Source of the DNA: RYN-230 sp963813975
Lineage (GTDB): Bacteria > Actinomycetota > Actinomycetes > Streptosporangiales > Streptosporangiaceae
Direction: 5' to 3'
Length of the DNA stretch: 64,000 nt
Assembly (NCBI GenBank): GCA_963813975.1
Contig: CAWFAP010000006.1
Span: 1,054,001-1,118,000, forward strand
Shown here in pieces: positions 52,704-61,311 of this stretch; position 1 is the first letter of the stretch, and the number at the start of each line of letters is the position of its first letter. A model generated the notes under the pieces. It was not told the DNA's origin and made no database searches. It was given only the letters and a program-made list of their open reading frames with translations. The translations under genes were made by a program, and so were the position numbers.

Positions 52704-53090
52704 CTAATCGGTTTCCGGCGAGCCCGCCACCTCGCGCTGGATCCAGCGGAAGATCACGTCCACGACGTAGGCGCGTTCCCCGGGGCTCAGCTCCCGCCCT
52801 TTGGGGATCTCGTGCCAGCGCTGGAGACAGGTCCGGCAGCAGGTGGCGGTGGCGTGCTGGGCGACAAACACGGGGTGGCCGCGGTAGGGGGTCTGCTTGC
52901 CGTCGTTGTACGGCTCGGCCGGGGCGAGCCGCTTGGCGATGAGGTCGTCGGCGTGCCGCCGGATCGTGGCCGGGGCGTTCAGCTGGGCCGTGGCCCGATC
53001 GCGGCCGCGCAAGTGGAACTTCGCGCGGAACGGATGCCGCGCGATCGTGTCGAGTCTCTGGTCGAGTGAGTCAGGCATCGAAGGTTCCAT
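52704..53090 (-). CDS. DUF4186 family protein
   Basis: About 128 aa from ATG 53090 (ATG 53078 also possible). The pattern RQRFHL-like RHPFRAKFHLRGRDRATAQLNAPATIRRHADDLIAKRLAPAEPYNDGKQTPYRGHPVFVAQHATATCCRTCLQRWHEIPKGREL is the complete DUF4186 signature with a CC-x2-C metal-like site. Function unknown. Confidence 0.88.
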   Translation of the reverse strand: MEPSMPDSLDQRLDTIARHPFRAKFHLRGRDRATAQLNAPATIRRHADDLIAKRLAPAEPYNDGKQTPYRGHPVFVAQHATATCCRTCLQRWHEIPKGRELSPGERAYVVDVIFRWIQREVAGSPETD

Positions 53091-53272
53091 GAGCGTCCCG
53101 GCAAGGATATGACGGGCCCGGCCGGGGCCGGCGGAGGTGCATACCTGGCGCGCAACGCGGCCGCGCTGGCCGTAGGCCCGCGCCTGGAGCGCATCAGGCG
53201 ACACACGTGTGGGCGGGACAGCATCGTGGCGGCTGGCTGGCGGTCATGAGCGGCTGACGGTGAGGAGCTTGC

Positions 53273-53709
53273 GTGGCTGAGATCCGGGTCCAGGCCCGGT
53301 CGGCGGCTCCCGTGCAGACCGTCTGGTCTGTGCTTGCCGCGCAGGGTGGCATGCGGGCGTGGGCGCCGATCCGCAAGGTCGCGTTGGAGCGGGAAGGTGA
53401 CCCGCCGCCCGATGGGGTCGGGGCGATCCGCGTTTCTCCCGGCCGCCGTTCACGATCCGCGAAGAGATTACGGACGTGGACGTGCCCGTGCGGCTGGCCT
53501 ACCGGATGCTGTCGGGCCTGCCTGTGCCTGACTATGCGGGGGAGACGACCCTGAGCGACCGGGATGGGGCCACCGACATCGTCTGGAAGGTCACGATGAC
53601 CACCCGGTTCCCGGGCATGACCTTCATGGTGCGAAGGGTGGTTCACGCTCTGGTTGATGGCCTGGTCACCGAATCCCAGCGAATCGCCGGGCCGGAAAGC
53701 CGGCCCTGA
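53273..53709 (+). pseudogene. SRPBCC family protein, frameshifted
   Basis: GTG 53273 has GAGGAG upstream. AEIRVQARSAAPVQTVWSVLAAQGGMRAWAPIRKVALEREGDPPPDGVGAIRV is a standard SRPBCC start. The rest, FTIREEITDVDVPVRLAYRMLSGLPVPDYAGETTL... GMTFMVRRVVHALVDGL, is in another frame from about 53445. One missing base (or two extra) explains it. Function: binding or turnover of a hydrophobic ligand. Confidence 0.78.
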
Positions 53710-53764
53710 GCCACGCTGGGCAGTTACCCAGCTGGGTCGGCGCGGATTTCGGGTTCACCGCTGG

Positions 53765-54125
53765 TCACAGGCTGGCGGGCAGGCCGAAAGCGGGGAACAT
53801 CGAGGGCTGCTCGAAAGCGGCGATGTCGGTCAGGCGGCCGTGTTCGAGCCGCAGTACGCCGAGCACGAATGGAGAGAAGGCGGTCTCGCCGGGACGGCGG
53901 ACGTACCCGGCCGCGCCCGGCTGCCGGTTGGCCATGATTGGCAGCAGCCGCCACTGGCCGAGGGCATTCATGCCCCCCCGGAGCGCGTCGCCCACCTCCT
54001 GCTGGCCGTGCCATTCTCCAACCCCGGGGGGAGATGGCCAGCCGCACGTCGTGGCGCAGCACGGCGATCAGCGCCTCGGGGTCGGCTTGCTCGTGGGCGG
54101 CAATGAAGCGCTGCAGCAGGCGGCC
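53765..54125 (-). pseudogene. SnoaL-like domain, remnant of an ECF sigma factor C-terminus
   Basis: RLLQRFIAAHEQADPEALIAVLRHDVRLAISP, then in another frame GDALRGGMNALGQWRLLPIMANRQPGAAGYVRRPGETAFSPFVLGVLRLEHGRLTDIAAFEQPSMFPAFGLPASL. This is the SnoaL-like tail found on SigJ/SigG-type sigma factors. The sigma2 and sigma4 domains are missing upstream, so it is truncated as well as frameshifted. Confidence 0.7.
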
Positions 54126-54353
54126 TGCCCGGAATCGGGTCCGGCGGCCGGCGGCCGGCGGCCAAATGGAGATCCATCTCGTGCAGGTCCTGCTCGGCGG
54201 AGGGCGACGTCTGTTCGACTCGCTTGGCCCCGGCCACATCGAACTCGAATTGGTCCGGCGACTGGAGGCGCGGGACGTGACGCATCTCCGATACCGAGTA
54301 CGTCACGTATGACGGACCCGGCCGCCCCGGCCCCGGGCTGACAGCCCGCGAAA

Positions 54354-54373
54354 ACCCGGGGGCGTCCCCGGGT
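54354..54373. promoter_or_regulatory. Small hairpin directly before proS
   Basis: ACCCGGGG and CCCCGGGT pair around GCGT and end at the base before ATG 54374. TATCCT follows at 54382. If GTG 54395 is the true start, the TATCCT could be a -10 box of a leaderless mRNA; if ATG 54374 is used, the stem would sit on the ribosome site. Confidence 0.4.
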
Positions 54374-55834
54374 ATGGTCCCCTATCCTCTGGGTGTGGCA
54401 CGCGATGAACGCGGAGTAACCCCGCAGAGCGAGGACTTCTCCGCCTGGTACAACGAGGTCGTCTTCAAGGCCGAGCTGGTGGAGCGCGGCCCGGTCCGGG
54501 GCACGATGGTGATCCGCCCCTACGGGTACCGGATGTGGGAGCTGCTGCAGGGCGACATCGACCGGCGGATCAAGGAGACCGGTCATGTCAACGCCTACTT
54601 CCCGCTGCTGATCCCGGAAAGCTACCTGCAGCGCGAGGCCGAGCACGTCGAGGGTTTCGCGCCCGAGCTGGCGGTCGTCACCCACGCCGGCGGCAAGGAG
54701 CTTGAGGAGCCGCTGATCATCCGGCCCACCTCGGAGACGATCATCGGCGAGATGATGGCCAAGTGGATCAGCTCGCACCGGGATCTGCCGTTGCTGCTCA
54801 ACCAGTGGGCGAACGTGGTCCGCTGGGAGCTGCGGCCGCGGATGTTCTTGCGCACGACTGAGTTCCTGTGGCAGGAGGGTCACACCGCGCATGCCGATGA
54901 GGCGGACGCGATGCGGGAGACCCGGCTCGCACTCGACCTCTACGAGCAGGTGTCCAGGGACGTGGCCGCCATGCCGGTGATCGCGGGCGAGAAGACGGCA
55001 GGCGAGCGGTTCCCCGGCGCCCGGCGGACCTACACGGTCGAGGCGATGATGCGCGACGGGCGGGCGCTTCAGTCCGGCACGTCGCACTACATGGGCACGA
55101 ACTTCGCCCGGGCCTTCAATATCCAGTACGCGGCGGAGAGCGGCGAGCTGGAGCTGTGTCACACCACCTCGTGGGGCATGAGCGCGCGCATGATCGGCGG
55201 AGTGATCATGACACACGGGGACGACAAGGGCCTCATCCTGCCGCCGCTGCTCGCCCCCTATCAGGTGGTGATCGTCCCGATCGGCCGCGGCGAGCAGGCC
55301 GACCAGGTGCTGCCGCCCGCCCGGGAACTGGGAGCCCGGCTGCATCACGCCGGCATCCGCACGCACGTGGACGACCGGCTGCAGCTCTCTCCGGGGTTCA
55401 AGTTCAACGACTGGGAGATGCGTGGCGTCCCGATCCGGCTGGAACTCGGGCCGCGGGACCTGGCGGCGGGCACGGCGCTGATGGCCACCCGGCTCGGCAC
55501 CGAGAAGACGCCGGTCTCGCTGGAATCCGCCCCGGCCCGGCTGAACGTCGAGCTGACCGCCTTTCAGGACCTGCTGCTGCGGCGGGCGACCGAGTTCCGC
55601 GATCAGCGGACCATCACGGTGGACACCTGGGACGAGTTCGTGGCAGCGGTCGCGACCGGCTGGGCCCGGGCGTTCCACTGCGGCCAGCCCGAGTGCGAGG
55701 ACGACATCAAGGCCGTCACTTCCGCCACGCCGCGGGTCATCCCCACCGACGGCGAGCCGGAGCAGGGGACCTGCATCCGGTGCGGTCAGCCGTCCGCCTA
55801 CGGCAAACGGCTCATCTTCGGCCGGGCCTACTAG
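54374..55834 (+). CDS. proS: Prolyl-tRNA synthetase, archaeal/eukaryotic type
   Basis: 486 aa class II synthetase that charges tRNA-Pro. It lacks the bacterial editing insertion and carries the C-terminal zinc-binding extension (HCGQPECEDD... CIRCGQPSAYGKRLIFGRAY) with a terminal Tyr, the archaeal/eukaryotic form. Motif region: LIIRPTSETIIGEMMAKWI, NQWANVVRWELRPRMFLRTTEFLWQEGHTAHA, GTSHYMGTNFARAF. GTG 54395 (ARDERGVTPQ) is an alternative start. Many actinomycetes have a second, bacterial ProRS elsewhere; this one may be a spare or a resistance copy. Confidence 0.95.
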   Translation: MVPYPLGVARDERGVTPQSEDFSAWYNEVVFKAELVERGPVRGTMVIRPYGYRMWELLQGDIDRRIKETGHVNAYFPLLIPESYLQREAEHVEGFAPELAVVTHAGGKELEEPLIIRPTSETIIGEMMAKWISSHRDLPLLLNQWANVVRWELRPRMFLRTTEFLWQEGHTAHADEADAMRETRLALDLYEQVSRDVAAMPVIAGEKTAGERFPGARRTYTVEAMMRDGRALQSGTSHYMGTNFARAFNIQYAAESGELELCHTTSWGMSARMIGGVIMTHGDDKGLILPPLLAPYQVVIVPIGRGEQADQVLPPARELGARLHHAGIRTHVDDRLQLSPGFKFNDWEMRGVPIRLELGPRDLAAGTALMATRLGTEKTPVSLESAPARLNVELTAFQDLLLRRATEFRDQRTITVDTWDEFVAAVATGWARAFHCGQPECEDDIKAVTSATPRVIPTDGEPEQGTCIRCGQPSAYGKRLIFGRAY

Positions 55835-56145
55835 CCGGGCCTACGCGCCGGGCCGGTAGCGCGGACGATCGAACTTCGTGGCCGGCACCATCTTCGCGTA
55901 GCGATCCCGGTCGAGTCTGCGGTTACGGCGAGCCAGCCTCCAGTGCCTGTACCCTCGCTACCGGCACGGACGCCGGCGAATGCGGCCTGACCTGTGGTTG
56001 AGATCTCGGCAGTTCGCCGCGTCCCTGGCCGGCCAGGGATAGCCAGGTGCCCCGGCGGCTGGCTGGCCCACGACCCGGCCTGCGCAGGAAGAACCTCACC
56101 GTCAGGCCGGTTACCAGGCTGCGGCGTGAGCAGCAGAATGAGACC
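55835..56145. other. Gap between proS and the lipoprotein gene
   Basis: About 310 bp. Open frames on both strands lack believable composition. I see no strong hairpin or known element; it probably contains the proS end and the promoter of the next gene. Confidence 0.5.
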
Positions 56146-56766
56146 GTGCGCAGTCATCCGCTCTTCCTCGGGCCAGCCCTGGTGGCCACCATGGCCTGCG
56201 TGAGCCTTGCGGGCTGCACCACGACCACGATGCCCAGCGCTGCCCCTCCCGCGGCGCATTCACCCTCATTGCCCCCGGCCAGCCCCCCGCGGCCCACCGC
56301 GCGGCCCGGCAGCGCCGCCAACCCGCTGCTGCTGTCCTGCAGCGAGGAGTCGTTCACACAACCTCCTGTGCCGCAGCAGCCGCAGCCGGGTGACCTGGTC
56401 ATCGGGCCGCTGCTCATCGTCAACGGGAAGCGGCTCGCCACCACCAGCCCGGCTGGCTACGGGGACCACGGGTCCTACAAGATCCCCATCATCGTGACCA
56501 TGGGATCAACGGTGACGGTCACCATCGCCGCCCCGGCCCGCGGCCACGTCATGATCGACAATCCCTACACTCATTTGCGGGGCGTCAGCGATGTGGTCGC
56601 CGCCACCTACCATTCGTGCTCCCACATCGCAGGCTTTTTCGCGCAGGGCTTCGCCTTCAGCCATGGCCAGACCCGTGGCTGCGTACCGCTCGACGTGAGA
56701 ATCGGCCTCCAGCCACCGGTGCGTCATGTCATGCTGTCGCTGTTCGCAGGATCCTGCTTGCCCTAA
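56146..56766 (+). CDS. Putative lipoprotein of unknown function
   Basis: 206 aa from GTG 56146. Signal peptide with lipobox (PALVATMACVSLAGC-TTTT), a Pro/Ala/Ser linker to about residue 65, then a beta-rich domain (LIVNGKRLATTSPAGYGDHGSYKIPIIVTMGSTVTVTIAAPARGHVMIDNPY) with Cys residues that could pair (CSEES, HSCSH, RGCVPL, GSCLP). Not recognised. Confidence 0.7.
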   Translation: MRSHPLFLGPALVATMACVSLAGCTTTTMPSAAPPAAHSPSLPPASPPRPTARPGSAANPLLLSCSEESFTQPPVPQQPQPGDLVIGPLLIVNGKRLATTSPAGYGDHGSYKIPIIVTMGSTVTVTIAAPARGHVMIDNPYTHLRGVSDVVAATYHSCSHIAGFFAQGFAFSHGQTRGCVPLDVRIGLQPPVRHVMLSLFAGSCLP

Positions 56767-57062
56767 CCGAGACACCCCGGCAGGTGGCTGGACGAGATGC
56801 TGAACCGGATCCGTCGGCGCTACCGCATTCCCAGCTCAGGTGAGGGATCCCGGTCAGCCTGACCCAATTTATGACGGTCTGGTGACGGGATGGGATCGGA
56901 ATCCCGCCGGGGGAAGCAGGCTCCTACGATCGGCGTGCCGGGTCCCCTCTGATCGACGTCCGGGCCTTTCACCCGGTTCAACGTCCTAGCGGAATACTCC
57001 GCCAGTTCCTAGCGCCCGCTGAGCAGCTATCCGGATGAGGATTCCCTGAAGGGAGAGCAGCA
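56767..57062. other. Gap upstream of the membrane protein
   Basis: About 295 bp with no gene. GAAGGGAGAG at 57045-57056 is the ribosome site for the TTG at 57063. AT-richer stretches near 56865-56875 and 56985-57000 may hold promoters, but no clear boxes stand out. Confidence 0.45.
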
Positions 57063-58661
57063 TTGCGTGGGCATGCGCGCTGGAAACGGCTCACGGACGG
57101 CACGAGCAGGTTGCGTGGCTTGCTCATGGCGGCCCGGCCGCCCGCCCGTCGCCACTGGCTGTTCATGATCGTGTTCTGCGCCGGGCTGTCGCTGCGGATT
57201 CTGACTCAGGTCGCCTATGGCCCGGCGCTGGTCTACATCGACTCGTACCGGTACCTGCACGGCGACTCAAGCCTGGATCCTCTTGGTTACCTGGTCTTGT
57301 TGTGGCCATTGCAGCACGCTGGCGGGCTGGCTGCGGTCGCGGCGGCCCAGCACATCCTGGGCCTGGGAATGGCTTTGTCGCTCTATTCGCTCCTGCTCCG
57401 CCGCGGCATGTGGCGCTGGGCGGCCGCGCTTGCTACCGCGCCGGTGCTCCTGGATGGCTATCAGCTGCAGGCGGAGCAGACGATCATGCCGGATGTGCTG
57501 TTCGAGGCGCTCATCGTGGCGGGTCTCATGCTGTTGCTATGGCGCCGCAGCCCGGGTGCCTGGCAGGTGGGCTTGGCTGCCGTGGCCCTGGGCGTGGCCG
57601 TTGACGTCCGCCAGGTCGGTCAAGTCCTGATCATCCCCGCCCTGGCCTTCCTGCTATTCCGCGCCGTACGGAGGCAGCGGCTGGCCGAGAGCGCGCTGTT
57701 CACGGTCGGCTTCACGATCCCGGTGCTGATGTACATGATGGTTCAGTTCGCGGTGTCGGGTCATTTCACATTTACCCAGCGAGATTCGTATGCCTTCTAC
57801 GGGCGTGCGGCCGCGGCGGCCGATTGCGCCACGCTCAGGCTGTCACCAGACGAGCGAAGACTGTGCCCGTCATCGCAGGTGGTGGCCACATTGGGCATCG
57901 ATGGCCTGGTCGGCGATCCCGCAGGTCCGCTGCTGAGCTACCAGCCGCCGCCGGGCATGACGATCGCGGCCATGGCAGACCGTTTCGAGCTCGCGGTCGT
58001 TATGCAGCAGCCGATGGCCGTGGCAAGCGCCATCCACCGCGATTTCATCAAATTGTTCGCCCTCACCAGGAACACCGCTCCCGGAGATATGCCAGTTAGC
58101 CGCTGGCAATTCCAGACCATCTATCCCACTTACCCCCCCTTGATCACCTTGCGCTATGTCGCCTCGATCAGCCCAGGCGGGGGCCAGCCATCGGTCACGA
58201 GACCGCTGGCCGAAGCGCTCCGCGATTACCAGCTTCACGGCGGGTACACACCGGGGCCCCTGCTTGCGGTCGCCGCGCTGGCGGGCCTGGCTGGGAGCTG
58301 CATGCTCGGCTTCCTCCGAAAAGAGCGCACGGCCACCGCAACTGCCTGCCTGCTCACCACCGCCATGGCCATCATCCTCCTGCTCGCATCGGACACCTAC
58401 GAATTCTCGTGGCGCTACCAGCTCCCAGCCCTCGTCTTGCTGCCTCCAGCAGGCATCCTCGGGGCTGCCGCCATCGCCGCCGCCCTGCGCGGTGCTGCGT
58501 CGCAGCAGGCCGCAGCACCAGGGCCGAACGACCCGCACCGCGCGGCGGGACAGCGGGCTAACCTCGTGAGCGCTCGTTCAAGGACGCGCAGACCTGGATG
58601 GTCTGCACTGCATCATCTGCGTCACCGGCAGGCGCGGGATCAGGAGTTCGAATCTCCTTAG
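57063..58661 (+). CDS. Polytopic membrane protein, glycosyltransferase-like
   Basis: Up to 532 aa. TTG 57063 follows GGGAGAG; ATG 57126 is the next choice. About ten hydrophobic helices and a long extracytoplasmic loop (about 235-385). YIDSYRYLHGDSSLDPLGYLVLLWPL in the first loop, with its Asp, recalls GT-C (ArnT/PMT-like) transferases that use polyprenyl-sugar donors; no exact family is certain. The last 30 or so residues (SARSRTRRPGWSALHHLRHRQARDQEFESP) read through a tRNA-like sequence and are probably not native. Confidence 0.7.
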   Translation: MRGHARWKRLTDGTSRLRGLLMAARPPARRHWLFMIVFCAGLSLRILTQVAYGPALVYIDSYRYLHGDSSLDPLGYLVLLWPLQHAGGLAAVAAAQHILGLGMALSLYSLLLRRGMWRWAAALATAPVLLDGYQLQAEQTIMPDVLFEALIVAGLMLLLWRRSPGAWQVGLAAVALGVAVDVRQVGQVLIIPALAFLLFRAVRRQRLAESALFTVGFTIPVLMYMMVQFAVSGHFTFTQRDSYAFYGRAAAAADCATLRLSPDERRLCPSSQVVATLGIDGLVGDPAGPLLSYQPPPGMTIAAMADRFELAVVMQQPMAVASAIHRDFIKLFALTRNTAPGDMPVSRWQFQTIYPTYPPLITLRYVASISPGGGQPSVTRPLAEALRDYQLHGGYTPGPLLAVAALAGLAGSCMLGFLRKERTATATACLLTTAMAIILLLASDTYEFSWRYQLPALVLLPPAGILGAAAIAAALRGAASQQAAAPGPNDPHRAAGQRANLVSARSRTRRPGWSALHHLRHRQARDQEFESP

Positions 58662-58665
58662 CTCT
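58588..58665 (+). other. tRNA-like 3' remnant (T-arm and anticodon-arm-like hairpins)
   Basis: AGGAG-TTCGAAT-CTCCT (58642-58658) is a perfect T-arm with the TTCRANY loop. CAGAC-CTGGATG-GTCTG (58589-58605) has anticodon-arm geometry with T33. No matching 5' acceptor strand or D-arm is visible, so it is not a working tRNA. Such 3' tRNA pieces remain where integrative elements duplicate their attachment site, or after tRNA decay. The hairpin spacing suggests a long variable arm (Ser/Leu-like), but this is weak. Confidence 0.45.
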
Positions 58666-58807
58666 GCTGCTCGGATAGAAATTCGGACAGGCCGAACAGC
58701 GACTACGGCAGCGACGTACGCAACGCGGGCACCTGGGCCTGCCGTTTAACCCGCCCGGCTGGCGTCCCGGGTTTGCGGATCTTGGCTCTGCTGTGCTAGG
58801 GCGAGTC

Positions 58808-59929
58808 TCAGTCCGGGGAACAGAAGGTGACCTCGGGGTTGCGTGGTGACGGCTGGTCCAGCAGGGCTGGTGGCCTGCTGCGCAGGTGCTGGTCGAAAAA
58901 CGCCCGGACGTAGGCGCGGGTGATGGCCAGGGACCGGGATCCGGGGAGGCCGGCGCCGATGTCGATGCCGATCTGATCGGCCAGTAGCGCGAGGTCGGTG
59001 AATGAGGCATGCACGGTGCCGGCAACCAGGAGCCACCGCTTCCAGCCGGTCAGGTGTTTCCAGTCGCGCTCCCAGGTGGTCACCGCGCCTCCGCTTCCCG
59101 GGGTGTACGAGGACTGCTTGCCCAGGAAGAGAAACGGCCGTGACAGGCCAGGGTCCGGGATCGGGGCGACAGTGGCGCCGTCCATGTCGATGCCGGCGCG
59201 GATGCGGGGGTCGGCCAGCATGGCGGGGATGGCGGCTGCGCCGCCGGCGGAGTGGCCGGCCATCGCCATCCGCGACGGGTCGATCAGCCCGGCGCCCGGC
59301 CATGCCCGGCGTGCACCGGTCAGCTCGTCGAGCACGAAGGAGACATCCGCCGCCCGGCCTGCCGCCACCCTTTCCCAGAAGCCCCTGCCCCGCCGGGGTG
59401 CCTCACAGGCCAGACAGGTGGTGACCCGCCCGTCGGGAAAGGCCGTGGCGAAGCTCTCGTACGTGTGATCAATTCCGGCCACGACATAGCCGTGGCTGGC
59501 CAGGTCCTCGGCCAGCACGGTGAGCGTGCTGCGGGAATTGGTGAAGCCAGGCGAGAGCACCACGGCGGGGAGGGCGCACTGACGCCCCGCCGGTGTGGCA
59601 TCGCTGACCGCATTGGTCCGGACCGTGCTCAGCGCGTCCTGCGGGCCGCCGGTGAGACCCCTGCTGCTGAGCTGGAGCCTGGACTCCGCTGGCGCCATGT
59701 ACGGGGCTCGCCGCCCGTCCGAGGGTGCCGCCGGATACCACAGTGAGACCATCAGCTCCCGTGCACTCACCCCCGCGGCCCACGGATCGGGACGGGAGAC
59801 GTCTGTCAGGCACAAGGACGTGGTACCGACCGGGCACGGACCGGTCGGCTCAGGCAGGTACGGCGTGCGCCCCTCCCCGGCCGGCGCGTCAACGGCGTCT
59901 GCGGAAGTTCCCATGCCGCCAATCATCAC
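58808..59929 (-). CDS. Alpha/beta hydrolase (PAF-acetylhydrolase/chlorophyllase-like)
   Basis: 373 aa. Nucleophile elbow MAMAGHSAGGAAAIPAML, with the catalytic Asp in GIDMDGATV or a nearby loop and the His in GTVHASFTDLALL. VVLSPGFTNSRSTLTVLAEDLASHGYVVAGIDHTYES supplies the oxyanion region. The family hydrolyses esters of small acyl groups. There is no classical signal peptide at ATG 59929 or the in-frame ATG 59914. Confidence 0.88.
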   Translation of the reverse strand: MMIGGMGTSADAVDAPAGEGRTPYLPEPTGPCPVGTTSLCLTDVSRPDPWAAGVSARELMVSLWYPAAPSDGRRAPYMAPAESRLQLSSRGLTGGPQDALSTVRTNAVSDATPAGRQCALPAVVLSPGFTNSRSTLTVLAEDLASHGYVVAGIDHTYESFATAFPDGRVTTCLACEAPRRGRGFWERVAAGRAADVSFVLDELTGARRAWPGAGLIDPSRMAMAGHSAGGAAAIPAMLADPRIRAGIDMDGATVAPIPDPGLSRPFLFLGKQSSYTPGSGGAVTTWERDWKHLTGWKRWLLVAGTVHASFTDLALLADQIGIDIGAGLPGSRSLAITRAYVRAFFDQHLRSRPPALLDQPSPRNPEVTFCSPD

Positions 59930-60158
59930 CGCGCCCGGGACCAGCCCCTACGACTGACTCCTGGCGGGCGATGGCACACAACGGCCCGAGCTGATGAGAG
60001 CGCTCAACTCACTCAAGCCGGAATTGTCTCATATCCGGGGTGATCGGCCGCGCTGAGCTGGGCAGGATGCCTGGAGTGGCTCCGCGTGGACTTGGGGCCG
60101 GACGGCGCCACCGTACCCAGCCCCAAGGTGACGGCCGCACGGGAAGAAGGTGCCCAGA

Positions 60159-60491
60159 ATGGGCGATGACAACAAGAGCCACCACGAGTACGAGCGCGTC
60201 GTGGTCAGCGGTGCAGGCGCAACGGCCCGGGAGATCCGCATCTACGGCAGCGGGGGCCGACTGATTCTTGAGGGCTGGCAGGTTGCCGACGATGACGGTC
60301 AGACTGCCTGGATCAGCGACGCCGGAGCCATAGCCGTCTTCGGCCAGCCACTGTATCCCGGCGAGACGACGGAGGCCGGTCCGCTCTGGATCTTCGACAA
60401 CTTTGGCGAGGTCAAAGAGATGGGCTCCTGCTCACCACCGTTCATGGCTGAGGTCGCCAAGGCCCTCGGCGAGCGGTACGAGCCCGCTTAG
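60159..60491 (+). CDS. Unknown 110-aa protein
   Basis: ATG 60159 with AGAAGG upstream. HEYERVVVSGAGATAREIRIYGSGGRLILEGWQVADDDGQTAWISDAGAIAVFGQPLYPGETT looks like a small beta sandwich; no signal peptide. Well-formed codon use supports a real gene. Not recognised. Confidence 0.65.
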   Translation: MGDDNKSHHEYERVVVSGAGATAREIRIYGSGGRLILEGWQVADDDGQTAWISDAGAIAVFGQPLYPGETTEAGPLWIFDNFGEVKEMGSCSPPFMAEVAKALGERYEPA

Positions 60492-60511
60492 GCCGAACCG
60501 AGGCATCCAAG

Positions 60512-60871
60512 GTGTACGTGCCCGTAGCGATCATCGAGATCGCCCGCGGCTCGGCGTTCGGCCTCCCCCGTTCGCCGAACGGGTGTTCGTGGACGGGCTG
60601 CAGCACGCCCTGTGGGCCGGCATCGCGGGCTTCTTCTACCGGCCGGGGCACGAACTACCGGCGGCAGAGGATACCGGTGCGGGCCCTGGGCATCGTGGTG
60701 CCCACCGTGCTGCACGGGCTGAGTGACTGGATCCTCACCTGGCCGTACGCCCGGGCGGAATGGGTGCGGATCGGGATCCAGGCGTTCTCGCTGTTCCTGT
60801 TCCTCGGCTACACAGCGTCCGGCACCGCGATCGAGCGGCAGGTGCGGCACACGCCGATCTTCCCGCGGTGA
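60512..60871 (+). pseudogene. PrsW-like intramembrane protease, C-terminal remnant with frameshifts
   Basis: FVDGLQHALWAGIAGFFYRPGHEL in one frame and RALGIVVPTVLHGLSDWILTWPYARAEWVRIGIQAFSLFLFLGYTASG in the next correspond to the last conserved helices of PrsW proteases (HALW and VLHGLxDW with metal-site His). The N-terminal half with EE and other motifs is missing. A decayed gene. Confidence 0.65.
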
Positions 60872-60969
60872 GTCGCTGCCGCTGGAGACCTCCCGGCAGA
60901 AGCACGCGGCACCGGGCGGCTAACCGTTCGCTGAGCCGTGGACCGCGGTCCAGGAGGCAGGATTATCAC

Positions 60970-61260
60970 GCTTTGCATCTGCTGGTGGAGTTGCAGGGCA
61001 ACCGGGCCGGCCTGCGGCGCTGACGCCGCTATCGGTGGATGGGATGATCGCGGCGGCGTCGAGGATGTTGCTGGCTGATTTGTGTGCGGGGAGCGTGGTG
61101 GGGTCCTGCCGCGGGCGCGGTCGCCAAGCCAGCAGTGACGGGCCGGGTGATCGCCGCGTGGCCGTCGTTCGCGCTCATCGCGGCCTAGGAGTTTGCTGAT
61201 GCGCCAGGTCTGCCGAAGCGCTGCAGCCAGCGGCAAGGCTCAGCGGGGAAAGCCCGATCG
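60970..61260 (+). pseudogene. DUF2637 (SpdB2-like) remnant of an integrative element
   Basis: GQPGRPAALTPLSVDGMIAAASRMLLADLCAGS matches the start of the conserved DUF2637 core. GAVAKPAVTGRVIAAWPSFALIAA matches its end, then a stop codon (TAG where Tyr is expected) and EFADAPG, the +1 reading of ELLMRQV. So there is an internal deletion, a nonsense change and an inserted T. DUF2637 genes belong to actinomycete integrative/conjugative elements near replication initiators. Confidence 0.65.
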
Positions 61261-61311
61261 GGGATTTTCCGCCGGGGAAGGTCGCGACGGGGAAGCGCAA
61301 CGTCCGCAGCC

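Noticed and set aside
55831..56259. Minus-strand open frame after proS
   Set aside because: Gly/Arg/Thr-rich sequence with no motif and no ribosome site; overlaps the lipoprotein start.
58588..58665. A functional tRNA-Ser or tRNA-Leu
   Set aside because: No 5' acceptor strand pairing with TAGCTCT, no D-arm, and T instead of purine at position 37 of the anticodon-like loop.
58558..59025. Minus-strand open frame containing KEIRTPDP
   Set aside because: This peptide is the usual false translation of a tRNA T-arm region, not a protein.
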